Source: Niveibacterium microcysteis
GTDB taxonomy: Bacteria; Pseudomonadota; Gammaproteobacteria; Burkholderiales; Rhodocyclaceae
Reading direction: 5' to 3'
Assembly (NCBI RefSeq): GCF_017161445.1
Contig: NZ_CP071060.1
Coordinates: 2,170,001-2,234,000, forward strand
Length of the DNA stretch: 64,000 bases
Part shown: piece by piece, positions 11,835 to 20,216 of the stretch
Numbering within the stretch: position 1 is the stretch's first letter
Layout of the letters: every line of letters begins with the position of its first letter
Position numbers and translations under genes: made by a program
The notes under the pieces: model-generated
Database searches by the model: none
The model's input: the letters and a program-made list of their open reading frames with translations, nothing else
Told to the model about the DNA's origin: nothing

Positions 11835-12748
11835 TGTGATTTTCCGTTTGCATTGGCCGAATGGGGCCCTGCCGGGAGCGCGACGAATGCCGCCGCGCCG
11901 GCGCTGACCGCGACCGCGATGATGACGAGGTGCAACGCGAGCGCGGCTTGCAGCCCGTTTGCGAGTGTAATGCCGTGCGGCGTCAGTGCGGCAGCAACGC
12001 CGGCTTCGTAAGTGCCGAAACCGGCCACGCCCTGCACCGGAAGGATCGCGGCCAACTCGCCGCCAAGCACGCCTGCACTGGCGAGCAGGCCGGCCTGGCC
12101 GAGCAGTGCGCCGAGGAGCAGGGTTTGCGCCGAGAGCTTCACGATCCAGTTCGAGAGCGTCCAGGCCCAGCTGCGAACCGCGCCGCGCGTCGAGTGCGCG
12201 AGCGCAATACGGACTTTGGCGAGCTTGCCTTGCCAACCCGGAAGCGGTTCCGCGCCGATCGGATGGGCGCGCGCCCAAGCGGGCACCGCCCAGGCTGCGA
12301 CGAGCACCGCAATGCTCCACAGCGCACGCAAAACGATATCGAGCCCGGGCCAGACCCAGGCCGCCAGCAGTAGCACGACGAAGGCGTCCTGCATGCGCAG
12401 CCAGAGGAGCGAGACCAGCGCGCGGCCCATCGGCACGCCGAATTCGCGTTGCAGCAGCACTGGTAGTGCAATCTCTCCGCCGCGGAACGGCACCACGTTG
12501 ATGGCGGCGTTATGCGCGGTGGTGACGCGCGCCATGGCCCAGAAGTGCCCCGTCGCGACGTCGGCGAACTCGTCCCGGATACGGGCTGCACGCAGCAGGT
12601 AGCTCACCAGAAATCCGCTGAGCGCGAGGGCCAGCGTGGCGGGCGGAATGGTTGCGAGCCGGCTGCCGACGTCGCGCCAGTTGCCGCTGGCGGCAAGCCA
12701 GCCGAGCAGAGCCAGCGAGATGGCGAGGGCGATCACGCGTTTGATCAT
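11831..12748 (-). CDS. UPF0104/LPG-synthase-type membrane protein, possible flippase
   Basis: 305 residues, about eight membrane helices. Family signs are the N-terminal LLGWLAASGNWRDV, LSGFLVSYLLRAARI, the RGGEIALPVLL segment, and GVAGFGTYEAGVAAAL near the C-terminus, as in lysylphosphatidylglycerol-synthase TM domains and their relatives. In sugar-carrier gene clusters such proteins are suspected of flipping lipid-linked sugars, which suits its place directly ahead of the GT2 gene; the exact function is unproven. Start at 12748 (ATGA overlap with the upstream PAP2 gene). Confidence 0.75.
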   Translation of the reverse strand: MIKRVIALAISLALLGWLAASGNWRDVGSRLATIPPATLALALSGFLVSYLLRAARIRDEFADVATGHFWAMARVTTAHNAAINVVPFRGGEIALPVLLQREFGVPMGRALVSLLWLRMQDAFVVLLLAAWVWPGLDIVLRALWSIAVLVAAWAVPAWARAHPIGAEPLPGWQGKLAKVRIALAHSTRGAVRSWAWTLSNWIVKLSAQTLLLGALLGQAGLLASAGVLGGELAAILPVQGVAGFGTYEAGVAAALTPHGITLANGLQAALALHLVIIAVAVSAGAAAFVALPAGPHSANANGKSQ

Positions 12749-13554
12749 GGCGCCACCTTCTGCGCTCGTTGCGCCCACTGCTCGCGCAGCGCCACAAGGC
12801 CGCTGACGAAGGCGAGCGCAGACAGCGCCCACTTCAGCAAGTCTGCCTGCGGATAACCGAGGTTCGTGAATGCCAGGCTGGCGCCCATGATCACCAGAGC
12901 GGTCGCCATCACTGCCTGCATGGCAGGGCGTTGCCAGATCAGCCAGCGACGTGACACTGCTTCGCCGGCCGCGCCGGACAGCCAGCCGCCAGCGGCCCCA
13001 ACCAGTACATCAAGCGGCCAGTGTGCGCCAACCGCGATGCGTGACAGGGCAACCACGATCGCCACCGGCAGCAGCACCAGCGCCAGCCGACCGGGTCGCT
13101 GGCTGAAGAACACAAGGGTCGCGGCAAACGCGAAGGCCGTCATCGCGTGGCCCGACGGAAACGAGTTGCGGGTCAGCGTATCGCCGATCACGTGGATCTG
13201 ATCCGCTGCGAGCACCGCGGCGGGGCGGGCGGCATTGAGCAGCGGCTTGATGGTGTGCGTAAAGATGCCGCCGAAGGCGCCGGTCAGCAGCGCGGCGGCC
13301 ATCAGACGCGGGTGCTTGGGCAGCGTCGGGGCGATCAGCGCGTAGGCGCAGGCGCCGGTGCCGAGTGCCGTCGCCCATGACCAGAAGTGCTCCGGCAGCG
13401 ATTGGGCGGCGGCATTGAGCGCAACGAAAACCGGGACGTTGGCGCCGGCCATGAGCAGCCAGACCGCCGCGCCCAGCAAGATGGCTGGCGGCAGCCAGAT
13501 CAGCAGGGGGCGCAGCAGTGTGGTGGGCGCCGCGGGCGCGTCGGATTCGGGCAT
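12745..13554 (-). CDS. PAP2-family membrane phosphatase, first gene of glycolipid cassette
   Basis: 269 residues with multiple membrane helices. PAP2 motifs: KPLLNAARP (K-x6-RP), PSGHAMTAFA, and SRIAVGAHWPLDV (R-x5-H-x3-D). It may act on undecaprenyl pyrophosphate or lipid A phosphates. It opens the six-gene chain in which each start overlaps the previous stop, 65 bp after the upstream YeaD-like gene, so it could also be read from the promoter of that operon. Confidence 0.87.
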   Translation of the reverse strand: MPESDAPAAPTTLLRPLLIWLPPAILLGAAVWLLMAGANVPVFVALNAAAQSLPEHFWSWATALGTGACAYALIAPTLPKHPRLMAAALLTGAFGGIFTHTIKPLLNAARPAAVLAADQIHVIGDTLTRNSFPSGHAMTAFAFAATLVFFSQRPGRLALVLLPVAIVVALSRIAVGAHWPLDVLVGAAGGWLSGAAGEAVSRRWLIWQRPAMQAVMATALVIMGASLAFTNLGYPQADLLKWALSALAFVSGLVALREQWAQRAQKVAP

Positions 13555-13618
13555 CGACTCAGAATGTCGGAAAAACCGTTAATTCTAACATCGGAGCCCG
13601 CCGGGCCCGGTTTGCCGA

Positions 13619-14464
13619 TCAGAGCGCGACGAGACTCTGGCGGCCCCACCATTCCCCGCCGGGGGCAAGTTCCACCGGCTTGCCGATCGCGCCGTGCTCG
13701 ATACACAGCATGCGGCGGAAGCCCAGCGGTGTCATGTCCGGGAGCGCCGCCGACAGATGCTCCCAAGGGTTCCAGATCACGGCGTCGGGCAGGTTTTCGG
13801 CAGAAACCCCCAGCGCGCGGCGATGCTCGCTGAGCAACAAGGGCTTCGTTGCGTCGAAGTAGATCCGGTCGGTCTCCGCCTCGATCATCAGTTCGGTGCC
13901 GGTCTCCTTGTGCTCGGTGCCGCGGGTGGCGTCGAGGTAGCGCAGGCCACGCAGGCCTTCGATCTTGCTCTCTTCGACTTCCTTGGTTGCGAGGTAGCTG
14001 TGAAGCGCACAGGTGAAACGCAGCGGTTCGTCGCCCGGGTTGTGCACGCCCAGTTCCACGTCCAGTCTTTGGCCGGTCACGACGACGGTCAGCTCCGCGC
14101 GGAAGGCGTGGGGCCAGATGGCCCGCGAGATGTCATCGTCACTGATCGAGAGCGTAGCGGTGGCGAAATCCTTCTCGGCGCGTGCGGCGTCGACATCCCA
14201 CGCGACTGTGCGCACGAAACCGTGTTTGGGCAGTGGGCCCCGCGAACCAAACTGCGGGAAACAGACCGGGATGCCGCCGCGGATCGGTACACCCGCCTCG
14301 AAGCGCGCGCGTTCGCTGAGGAACAGGCGCTCTTCGCCGCCAGCCGGGATCCAGCTGATCACCTGCGCACCGTGGCGCATGATCGTGACCTGCGCCCCGT
14401 CACGGGCGGTCAGGCGGATAGCGGGCAGGCCGTTGAATTCGATGTGCTGGACGGCGTCGTTCAT
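13619..14464 (-). CDS. D-hexose-6-phosphate mutarotase-like protein
   Basis: 281 residues of the aldose-epimerase-like YeaD family: ARDGAQVTIMRHGAQVISWIP, RGGIPVCFPQFG, KHGFVRTVAWDV, CALHSYL and the C-terminal DAVIWNPWEHLSAALPDM all fit. These enzymes are thought to interconvert anomers of glucose 6-phosphate. The ATG at 14464 lies 13 bp after the tag stop, which places it in an operon with tag. The upstream extension of the frame overlaps tag and is not used. Confidence 0.9.
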   Translation of the reverse strand: MNDAVQHIEFNGLPAIRLTARDGAQVTIMRHGAQVISWIPAGGEERLFLSERARFEAGVPIRGGIPVCFPQFGSRGPLPKHGFVRTVAWDVDAARAEKDFATATLSISDDDISRAIWPHAFRAELTVVVTGQRLDVELGVHNPGDEPLRFTCALHSYLATKEVEESKIEGLRGLRYLDATRGTEHKETGTELMIEAETDRIYFDATKPLLLSEHRRALGVSAENLPDAVIWNPWEHLSAALPDMTPLGFRRMLCIEHGAIGKPVELAPGGEWWGRQSLVAL

Positions 14465-14477
14465 TCGGGGTGAATCC

Positions 14478-15068
14478 TTAAAGACTGAAGCTGGCCGCGG
14501 ATTGTGCGACCTCGTTCCGGCGGAAACAACCCTCGGCGTGGTCATTCACCATGCCAACGGCCTGCATGAAGGCGTAGCAGGTGGTGCTGCCGACAAAGCG
14601 GAAGCCGGCTTTGCGCAGCGCGCGACTCATCTGGTCGGATACTGCATTGGTCGCCTGCGGCGCGGCACCGGGGGCCGGGGATTGCGGGCGTCCATCGACG
14701 AAAGACCACAGCCATTTCACTGGATCCACGCCACCATTCTGCAGCGCAAGCCAGGCGCGCGCGTTGCCGATGGTTGCCTCGATCTTGCCGCGATGGCGCA
14801 CGATGCCCGGGTCCGCGAGAAGGCGGGTGACGTCGTCGTCGCTGAAACGCGCGACCTTGGCCGGATCGAACCCCGCGAACGCGCGCCGATAGCCTTCCCG
14901 CTTGCGCAGAATCGTCAGCCACGACAACCCCGCTTGCGCACCTTCCAGCGTGAGGCATTCGAACAGCGCGTTGGCGTCGGCGAGCGGCACACCCCATTCG
15001 GTGTCGTGATAGTCCAGGTACAGCGGATCGCTCGTGACCCAGGTGCAGCGGGCGGGCGCGTCGCACAT
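14478..15068 (-). CDS. tag: DNA-3-methyladenine glycosylase I
   Basis: 196 residues. The Tag signature is clear: RCTWVTSDPLYLDYHDTEWGVPL, LTLEGAQAGLSWLTILRKRE, the HhH-like segment, and FRFVGSTTCYAFMQAVGMVNDH with the zinc-site Cys/His residues. It excises 3-methyladenine from alkylated DNA. The start at 15068 follows the ABM gene stop by 5 bp. Confidence 0.95.
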   Translation of the reverse strand: MCDAPARCTWVTSDPLYLDYHDTEWGVPLADANALFECLTLEGAQAGLSWLTILRKREGYRRAFAGFDPAKVARFSDDDVTRLLADPGIVRHRGKIEATIGNARAWLALQNGGVDPVKWLWSFVDGRPQSPAPGAAPQATNAVSDQMSRALRKAGFRFVGSTTCYAFMQAVGMVNDHAEGCFRRNEVAQSAASFSL

Positions 15069-15073
15069 CGCGA

Positions 15074-15385
15074 TCAGATCTCGAACTCGTCGACCACTTG
15101 CAGCACGCGGAACTGCGGAATGCCTGCGAGCTTGCCGATCAGGGTCATGATCGCTTGCTTTACATGCGGGGCATTCATGTGGCGATTGAGGGAGGCCTCG
15201 TCGGCCCACACCTCGATGGTGTTGATCCGCATCGGGTTGGTGGTGTCGCGATACAGGTCGTAGCGCAGGCAGCCGTCCTCCTGGCGGGTCAGTACGGCCG
15301 CAGTGCGCAGCACCTGGATGACCTCGGATTCGTGCTGGGGCACGATCTCGGCCAGGGTGATGACGTGGATGCGGGGCTTGCTCAT
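15074..15385 (-). CDS. ABM-domain quinol monooxygenase-like protein
   Basis: 103 residues with the antibiotic-biosynthesis-monooxygenase fold pattern: EVIQVLRTAAVLTRQEDGCLRYDLYRD, then IEVWADEASLNRHMNAPHV. Members are small dimeric quinol monooxygenases (YgiN-like) or of unknown substrate. It overlaps the Pat-like gene by ATGA and precedes tag by 5 bp. Confidence 0.82.
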   Translation of the reverse strand: MSKPRIHVITLAEIVPQHESEVIQVLRTAAVLTRQEDGCLRYDLYRDTTNPMRINTIEVWADEASLNRHMNAPHVKQAIMTLIGKLAGIPQFRVLQVVDEFEI

Positions 15386-18087
15386 TCGGGGGCTCCGGGG
15401 GATTGGTAGGCCTGGATATCGAGGCTACCGAGTTTAATCGAGGTGTCTTCCGGATCGTTCGTGAGCTTGAATCCGATCTTGCGCACGAACCGCAGCATGC
15501 GGTCGTTGTCGGTCAGGAAGATGCCCTTCATTTCGAGCAGGCCGCGCTCTTTCGCGCTCAGGATCAGGATGTCCATCAGGCGTTGCGCGAGGCCGCTGCC
15601 CTTGGCGTCGTCGGACACCACGATGGCGAACTCGCAGCTCTTGCCGTCCGGGTTTGCGGCGTAGCGGCACACGCCCAGTTCGTATTCGGCGCCGTCGCGC
15701 TCCGTGGTTGCGACGAAGGCCATCTCGCGGTCGTAGTCGATCTGCGTGAGTTTCGCGAGCATCTGCGGAGGAAGCTCCGACAGCGCGCTCATGAAGCGGT
15801 AGTACTTCGTCTCGGGCGAGAGGCGGCGTACGAATGCCTGCTCGAGCACCGCGTCCTCCGGCATGATCGGCCGCACCACCACGGGCGTGCCGTCGCGCAA
15901 GCTGACGTGCTGCACGAGGTTGCCGGGGTAGGGGTGGATCGCCATGTGATCGTAGCGCCCGGCCTTCTTCGGCACGCGGCCAACGACGATACGCACATCG
16001 ACCGCGACGACTTCCTGCTCATCGGCAACCAGCGGTTGGATATCGACCGAGCGCACCCAGGGCAGCTCGCAGACCATTTCCGACAGGCGCAGCAGGACGA
16101 ATTCGAGCCGCTCCATCGCGATCGCCGGCAGACCACGCCAATCGCCCAGCTTGGCCGCGATGCGGTGAGACCGCACCAGATCCTTGGCGAGAAAATCGTT
16201 CAACGGCGGCAGTGCGACGGTGCGGCCTTCTAGGCTTTCCGCATCAACGCCGTGTTCGCCGAACGAAATGACCGGCCCGAACACCGGGTCGCGCGATACG
16301 CCGAGCAGCAGCCCACGGGCGCTTGCGATATCGATCCGCGGTTCGATCGTGATGCCGTACGACGTGCTTTCGTCGTCGCGACTGCGCAGATCGTCCATCA
16401 GTTCTTCAAAGGCAAGGTGTGTCGCCACCGCGCTTGCCGGGAAGCGTTTCGGGCCCGCGCTGATGCGCTGCTGCAGCATGGCGTTGGGCCGCATGGTCAC
16501 CGGGAAGCCGATGTCGTAAGCCATCGTCACCGCTTGCGCCGCGGTTTGCGCAACCAGCGTGCGCCGAACCGGGATGCGGAATGCGGCCAGCACCTGGCGG
16601 GCTTCGCTTCGGGTAAGCGTGGTGCGGCCGGTTTCGATCGCGTTCTCGATCACGGCGCGCGCGCCGGCAACGTCCGGCGGCTCGAGGTTCGAGAGCGGTG
16701 CCGGCACCTGAGTCAGCAACTTCTGGTTCTGGTAGTAGGCCGAGATCTGCGAGAAGAGGTCGATTGCCGGCTCTGGCGTGCGGAAGCTCGGGATACCCGC
16801 GGCGACGAACAATTCACGCGCGGCGGCCACCTGCGATTCGCCCATCCAGCAGCAAAGAATGGGCTTCTCCGCCTTCTTGTCGATCTCGACGACACGTTGG
16901 GCCACTTCGATCGGCAAGGTCATCGCCTGCGGCGTCAGGATCGCCAGCACCCCGTCGACGCCAGGGTCGGCAAGGACGGTCTCAAGCGTGCGCGCGTAGC
17001 GGTCCGGGTCCGCGTCGCCGACCATGTCGATAGGATTGTCGTGCGACCAGGCGCGCGGCAGATCGCGGTTCAGCGTGGCCACCGTTTGCGGTGAGAGCTC
17101 CGCCAGCGGAATGCCGAGGTCTCCGGCGCGGTCGGCAGCCATGACCCCCGGGCCGCCGCCGTTGGTGATGATCGCCAGACGGTTGCCACGCGGGCGGAAG
17201 CGGGTGAACAGCGCCTGCGTGGCGGCGAACATCTGCGTCAGATATTTCAACCGGATCACACCCGCACGGCGCAGCGCCGCGTCGAACACGATGTCCTCGC
17301 CAACGATTGCACCGGTATGCGAGTGCGCCGCGCGCGAGCCGGAAGGATGCCGGCCCACCTTGATCACCATGATCGGTTTGGCACGGGCGGCGGTCCGCAG
17401 CGAACTCATGAAACGCCGTGCATCGCGGATACCTTCGATGTACAGCAGGATGCTCTCGGTGCGGAAGTCCCAGATCAGGTAATCGAGGATCTCGCCGAAA
17501 TCCAGATCGCACGAGCCGCCGAGCGACACCACGTTGGAGAAGCCGACGCCGGTGGTCTTGGCCCAATCGAGAATCGCAGCGCACAGCGCGCCAGATTGCG
17601 AGACGAAACCGATACTGCCTGCCTTCGGGGCGGCGTGGGCAAAGGTGGCGTTGAGCCCGGCAATCGCACGCGCAATGCCAAGGCTGTTGGGGCCGAGGAT
17701 GCGCACGCCGTGCTTTTCCGCAAGGCGCACGATGTCGCGTTCCATCGCGGCGCCATCAGCACCGCTTTCGGAGAAACCCGCGGAAAGGATGACTGCGGTG
17801 CGTACCCGAGCCTTGCCGCATGCGGCAACCACATCGGGCACGGTTGGCGCTGGCGTGGCGATGACGGCGAGGTCGACCCGTTGCGGCACATCGCCAATGC
17901 TGTGCACGCAGGGCGCGCCAAGAACGTCCTGGTATTTCGGGTTGACCGCGTAGAGCTTGCCCTTGAAGCCGCTCTCCTGCATGTTCTTGACGAGCACTTG
18001 GCCGAGCGCGCCCTCGCGCGGCGTGGCGCCGATGATTGCGACCACCTGTGGCGCAAAGAGTGGTGTGAGGTAGTGTTGCTCGTCCAT
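15382..18087 (-). CDS. Pat/YfiQ-like protein lysine acetyltransferase (acyl-CoA-synthetase-like plus GNAT)
   Basis: 901 residues. The N-terminal CoA-binding domain (VVAIIGATPREGALGQ) leads into succinyl-CoA-ligase-like modules (LGPNSLGI, GFVSQSGALCAAILDWA) and an ATP-grasp-like region. A C-terminal GNAT acetyltransferase domain starts near residue 730 (SLRDGTPVVVRPIMPEDA, GSGLAQRLMDILI). This is the architecture of Pat/PatZ (E. coli YfiQ, 886 aa), which acetylates lysines of metabolic enzymes such as acetyl-CoA synthetase. The frame extends 18 codons further, but the Met at 18087 begins the conserved region. It heads the operon with ABM, tag and the YeaD-like gene. Confidence 0.9.
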   Translation of the reverse strand: MDEQHYLTPLFAPQVVAIIGATPREGALGQVLVKNMQESGFKGKLYAVNPKYQDVLGAPCVHSIGDVPQRVDLAVIATPAPTVPDVVAACGKARVRTAVILSAGFSESGADGAAMERDIVRLAEKHGVRILGPNSLGIARAIAGLNATFAHAAPKAGSIGFVSQSGALCAAILDWAKTTGVGFSNVVSLGGSCDLDFGEILDYLIWDFRTESILLYIEGIRDARRFMSSLRTAARAKPIMVIKVGRHPSGSRAAHSHTGAIVGEDIVFDAALRRAGVIRLKYLTQMFAATQALFTRFRPRGNRLAIITNGGGPGVMAADRAGDLGIPLAELSPQTVATLNRDLPRAWSHDNPIDMVGDADPDRYARTLETVLADPGVDGVLAILTPQAMTLPIEVAQRVVEIDKKAEKPILCCWMGESQVAAARELFVAAGIPSFRTPEPAIDLFSQISAYYQNQKLLTQVPAPLSNLEPPDVAGARAVIENAIETGRTTLTRSEARQVLAAFRIPVRRTLVAQTAAQAVTMAYDIGFPVTMRPNAMLQQRISAGPKRFPASAVATHLAFEELMDDLRSRDDESTSYGITIEPRIDIASARGLLLGVSRDPVFGPVISFGEHGVDAESLEGRTVALPPLNDFLAKDLVRSHRIAAKLGDWRGLPAIAMERLEFVLLRLSEMVCELPWVRSVDIQPLVADEQEVVAVDVRIVVGRVPKKAGRYDHMAIHPYPGNLVQHVSLRDGTPVVVRPIMPEDAVLEQAFVRRLSPETKYYRFMSALSELPPQMLAKLTQIDYDREMAFVATTERDGAEYELGVCRYAANPDGKSCEFAIVVSDDAKGSGLAQRLMDILILSAKERGLLEMKGIFLTDNDRMLRFVRKIGFKLTNDPEDTSIKLGSLDIQAYQSPGAPE

Positions 18088-18252
18088 GCTGACACCCGAT
18101 CCGGTTGTTGGCGGCATCGTAGGCGGCGCGGCTGACAGCACACTTGCGATGGGTCATCCGGCCGAGGTTGCGGGCCGGGTCGGCCGCGCAAGGCTATTGT
18201 CTTCGGTTTGGCGCGCGCCTGCTTAGTCTTGCGCAGGCGGGCGGCAAAGAAA

Positions 18253-18831
18253 ATGGTGGCGGCAATGTTAAACAAGGATTCCGCTCTGCAAGGCAGCGGC
18301 CAAACCATCGGTGAACCTTCGCCCTGGGTGGTGGCTCAAGCGGGCCTGCTGCCGCAGGGCCGGGTGCTTGATCTCGCGTGTGGTTGTGGGCGGCACGCGC
18401 GCTGGCTGGCGGCAAAGGGTTGGCCGGTTCTGGCGGTTGATCGCGACTCGCTGGCCCTGGATGGCCTTGCAGATGTGCCGGGCGTCGAGACGCTGTGCTG
18501 CGACCTGGAGGGCGAGCGCTGGCCGCTCGCCGGGCAGGTATTCGCCGGCGTGGTTGTGACGAACTACCTCTACCGGCCCCATCTTCCGAGCCTTGCGGCC
18601 ATGCTACTGCCGGGCGCAGTGCTGATCTACGAGACATTCATGCTGGGGCAGGCGCGGTTTGGCCGGCCGAGCAACCCGGATTTCCTGCTCGCGCCCGACG
18701 AGTTGCATCACTGGGCGATTGAGTGCGGGCTCGATGTGTTGGCCTTCGAACAAGGCGAGCAGACTGTGCCGCGCCCCGCGTGCGTGCAGCGTCTGTGCGC
18801 GCGCCGGCCTTCGCCCGGGACTATGATCTAA
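18253..18831 (+). CDS. class I SAM-dependent methyltransferase
   Basis: About 192 residues. Motif I is VLDLACGCGRHARWLA, followed by the acidic VLAVDRD and CCDLEGERWPLAG, then VVVTNYLYRPHLP and YETFMLGQARFGRP. This is the TehB/methyltransferase-11-like Rossmann pattern; the substrate is unknown. The start is uncertain: ATG at 18253 or 18265, or an upstream start at 18208. It is divergent from the Pat-like gene across about 165 bp. Confidence 0.82.
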   Translation: MVAAMLNKDSALQGSGQTIGEPSPWVVAQAGLLPQGRVLDLACGCGRHARWLAAKGWPVLAVDRDSLALDGLADVPGVETLCCDLEGERWPLAGQVFAGVVVTNYLYRPHLPSLAAMLLPGAVLIYETFMLGQARFGRPSNPDFLLAPDELHHWAIECGLDVLAFEQGEQTVPRPACVQRLCARRPSPGTMI

Positions 18832-18864
18832 GGGGCGATACCCCTTCCACAACGGAGCGATGCG

Positions 18865-19101
18865 ATGAGCTTATGGATTGCGAACATTAACCCCGAGGCT
18901 ACGGACGACGACATTCGCGAACTGGTCCGCAAGTACTGCGGTATCGAAGTGCCCGAAATCCGCCGTGAACCGGGCGACGGTAGCCGCCCGGCCGCCCAGT
19001 TGATCTTTCCCGACGTCAACAACACCGTGCTGCAAGAGTTTCAGAAACGCCTGCACGGCATGTTCTGGAAAGATCGAACGATCAGCGTTCAGATCATGTA
19101 A
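18865..19101 (+). CDS. RRM-like RNA-binding protein
   Basis: 78 residues. The opening MSLWIANINPEATDDDIRELVRKYCGIEV and the later AAQLIFPDV...LHGMFWKDRTISVQIM follow the RNP-2/RNP-1 pattern of a single RRM domain, though RNP-1 is degenerate (no aromatic pair). GGAG lies 9 nt before the ATG. It overlaps the end of mnmH by 8 bp, tail to tail. Function is unknown. Confidence 0.75.
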   Translation: MSLWIANINPEATDDDIRELVRKYCGIEVPEIRREPGDGSRPAAQLIFPDVNNTVLQEFQKRLHGMFWKDRTISVQIM

Positions 19102-20149
19102 GTGCCTTGATCAACTCGCCGGCCGCGGCCGCCAGGCTGGCCGGCGAAAGATCGTTGAGGACAACCGGGCGTGCATCCGCAAAGCGCCCGTAGTTCTTGT
19201 TCTGCGAGCGCTTGTAGAGCGGGTCGTAATGCTGGTCGATGAACGCAGCGAAGAGCTCCGGCAGATTGCCGGCGGCGGCGAGCTGCTTCCACTCGTCCAG
19301 CGTGGCGTTGCTGTGAAAACTCCGCAGGCAATCGATGCGTTGCTGCAGGTCTTCGACGTCGTCACCGAGGTAGGCGTAGTCGCCAAGCAGGAAGTCGATC
19401 CGGGCGTCGCGGCTTGCTTCTACCGCCACACACTCACTCGCGCGCATCCGCTCGATCAGCGGCTCTGGCACCTGAATGACGCCGATCTTGCGGCTCTCGG
19501 CTTCGACGAAGACCGGCCGCTCCGGCGCGAAGCGGGATAGTTGCTCACAGAGCGCTGTCTCGAAGGCTTTCTGGCTTGGCTGGTCGATGCCTGGCAGGCG
19601 CCCGAGGACCGATCCCTTGTGTTTCGCGAGCCCCTCCAGATCCAGCACCTGTGCGCCCTGTTCGGAGAGCGCGTCGAGCAGGCGGGTCTTGCCACTGCCC
19701 GTGGCGCCACAGACGACGACAAAACGCAGCGTAGGTGGCAGCGCTTCAATACGATCGATGACATGGCGGCGGAACACCTTGTAGCCGCCTTCGAGTTGGC
19801 AGGCATCCCAGCCGATCATGCGCATCCAGGTCGTGAAGCTGCCACTGCGCTGCCCGCCGCGCCAGCAGTAGAGCAGCGGCCGCCAGTCCTTGGGCTTGTC
19901 CTGGAAATGCTTGTAGAGATGGCGGGCAATGTTCTCCGCCACCATCGCGGCGCCGAGTTTGCGTGCCTCGAATGCCGATACCTGTTTGTAGATCGTGCCC
20001 ACCTGGGCACGTTGTTCGTTGTCCAGCACCGGGCAGTTGATCGCGCCGGGGATGTGATCGTCAGCGAACTCGGCTGGCGAACGGACGTCGATAATCGCGT
20101 CGAAGTTCGCGAGATCGGCAATGCGGGCAATGCCGCGGGGTGTCTGCAT
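19094..20149 (-). CDS. mnmH: tRNA 2-selenouridine synthase
   Basis: 351 residues. An N-terminal rhodanese domain (IDVRSPAEFADDHIPGAIN) carries the active Cys95 in LLYCWRGGQRS. A P-loop domain follows (GATGSGKTRLL, about residues 148-158). MnmH/SelU converts 2-thiouridine at tRNA wobble position 34 to selenouridine via a geranylated intermediate, using selenophosphate. It is divergent from selD across 67 bp, so selenophosphate supply and use are adjacent. Confidence 0.95.
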   Translation of the reverse strand: MQTPRGIARIADLANFDAIIDVRSPAEFADDHIPGAINCPVLDNEQRAQVGTIYKQVSAFEARKLGAAMVAENIARHLYKHFQDKPKDWRPLLYCWRGGQRSGSFTTWMRMIGWDACQLEGGYKVFRRHVIDRIEALPPTLRFVVVCGATGSGKTRLLDALSEQGAQVLDLEGLAKHKGSVLGRLPGIDQPSQKAFETALCEQLSRFAPERPVFVEAESRKIGVIQVPEPLIERMRASECVAVEASRDARIDFLLGDYAYLGDDVEDLQQRIDCLRSFHSNATLDEWKQLAAAGNLPELFAAFIDQHYDPLYKRSQNKNYGRFADARPVVLNDLSPASLAAAAGELIKALT

Positions 20150-20216
20150 GAAAACTCCGGAAAGCGGGTGTGCGGCAGGCAGGTAAAATCAGCGGATTCT
20201 CCGCCAAGGTCCGGAT

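Noticed and set aside
11835..12320. N-terminal extension of the ArnC-like frame
   Set aside because: The extra 162 codons overlap the flippase-like gene and have no domain; the ATG at 11834 overlaps the previous stop as in the rest of the chain.
15403..17094. Long plus-strand open frames opposite the Pat-like gene
   Set aside because: Antisense shadows; no ribosome sites or recognisable domains, while the minus-strand gene has clear domains throughout.
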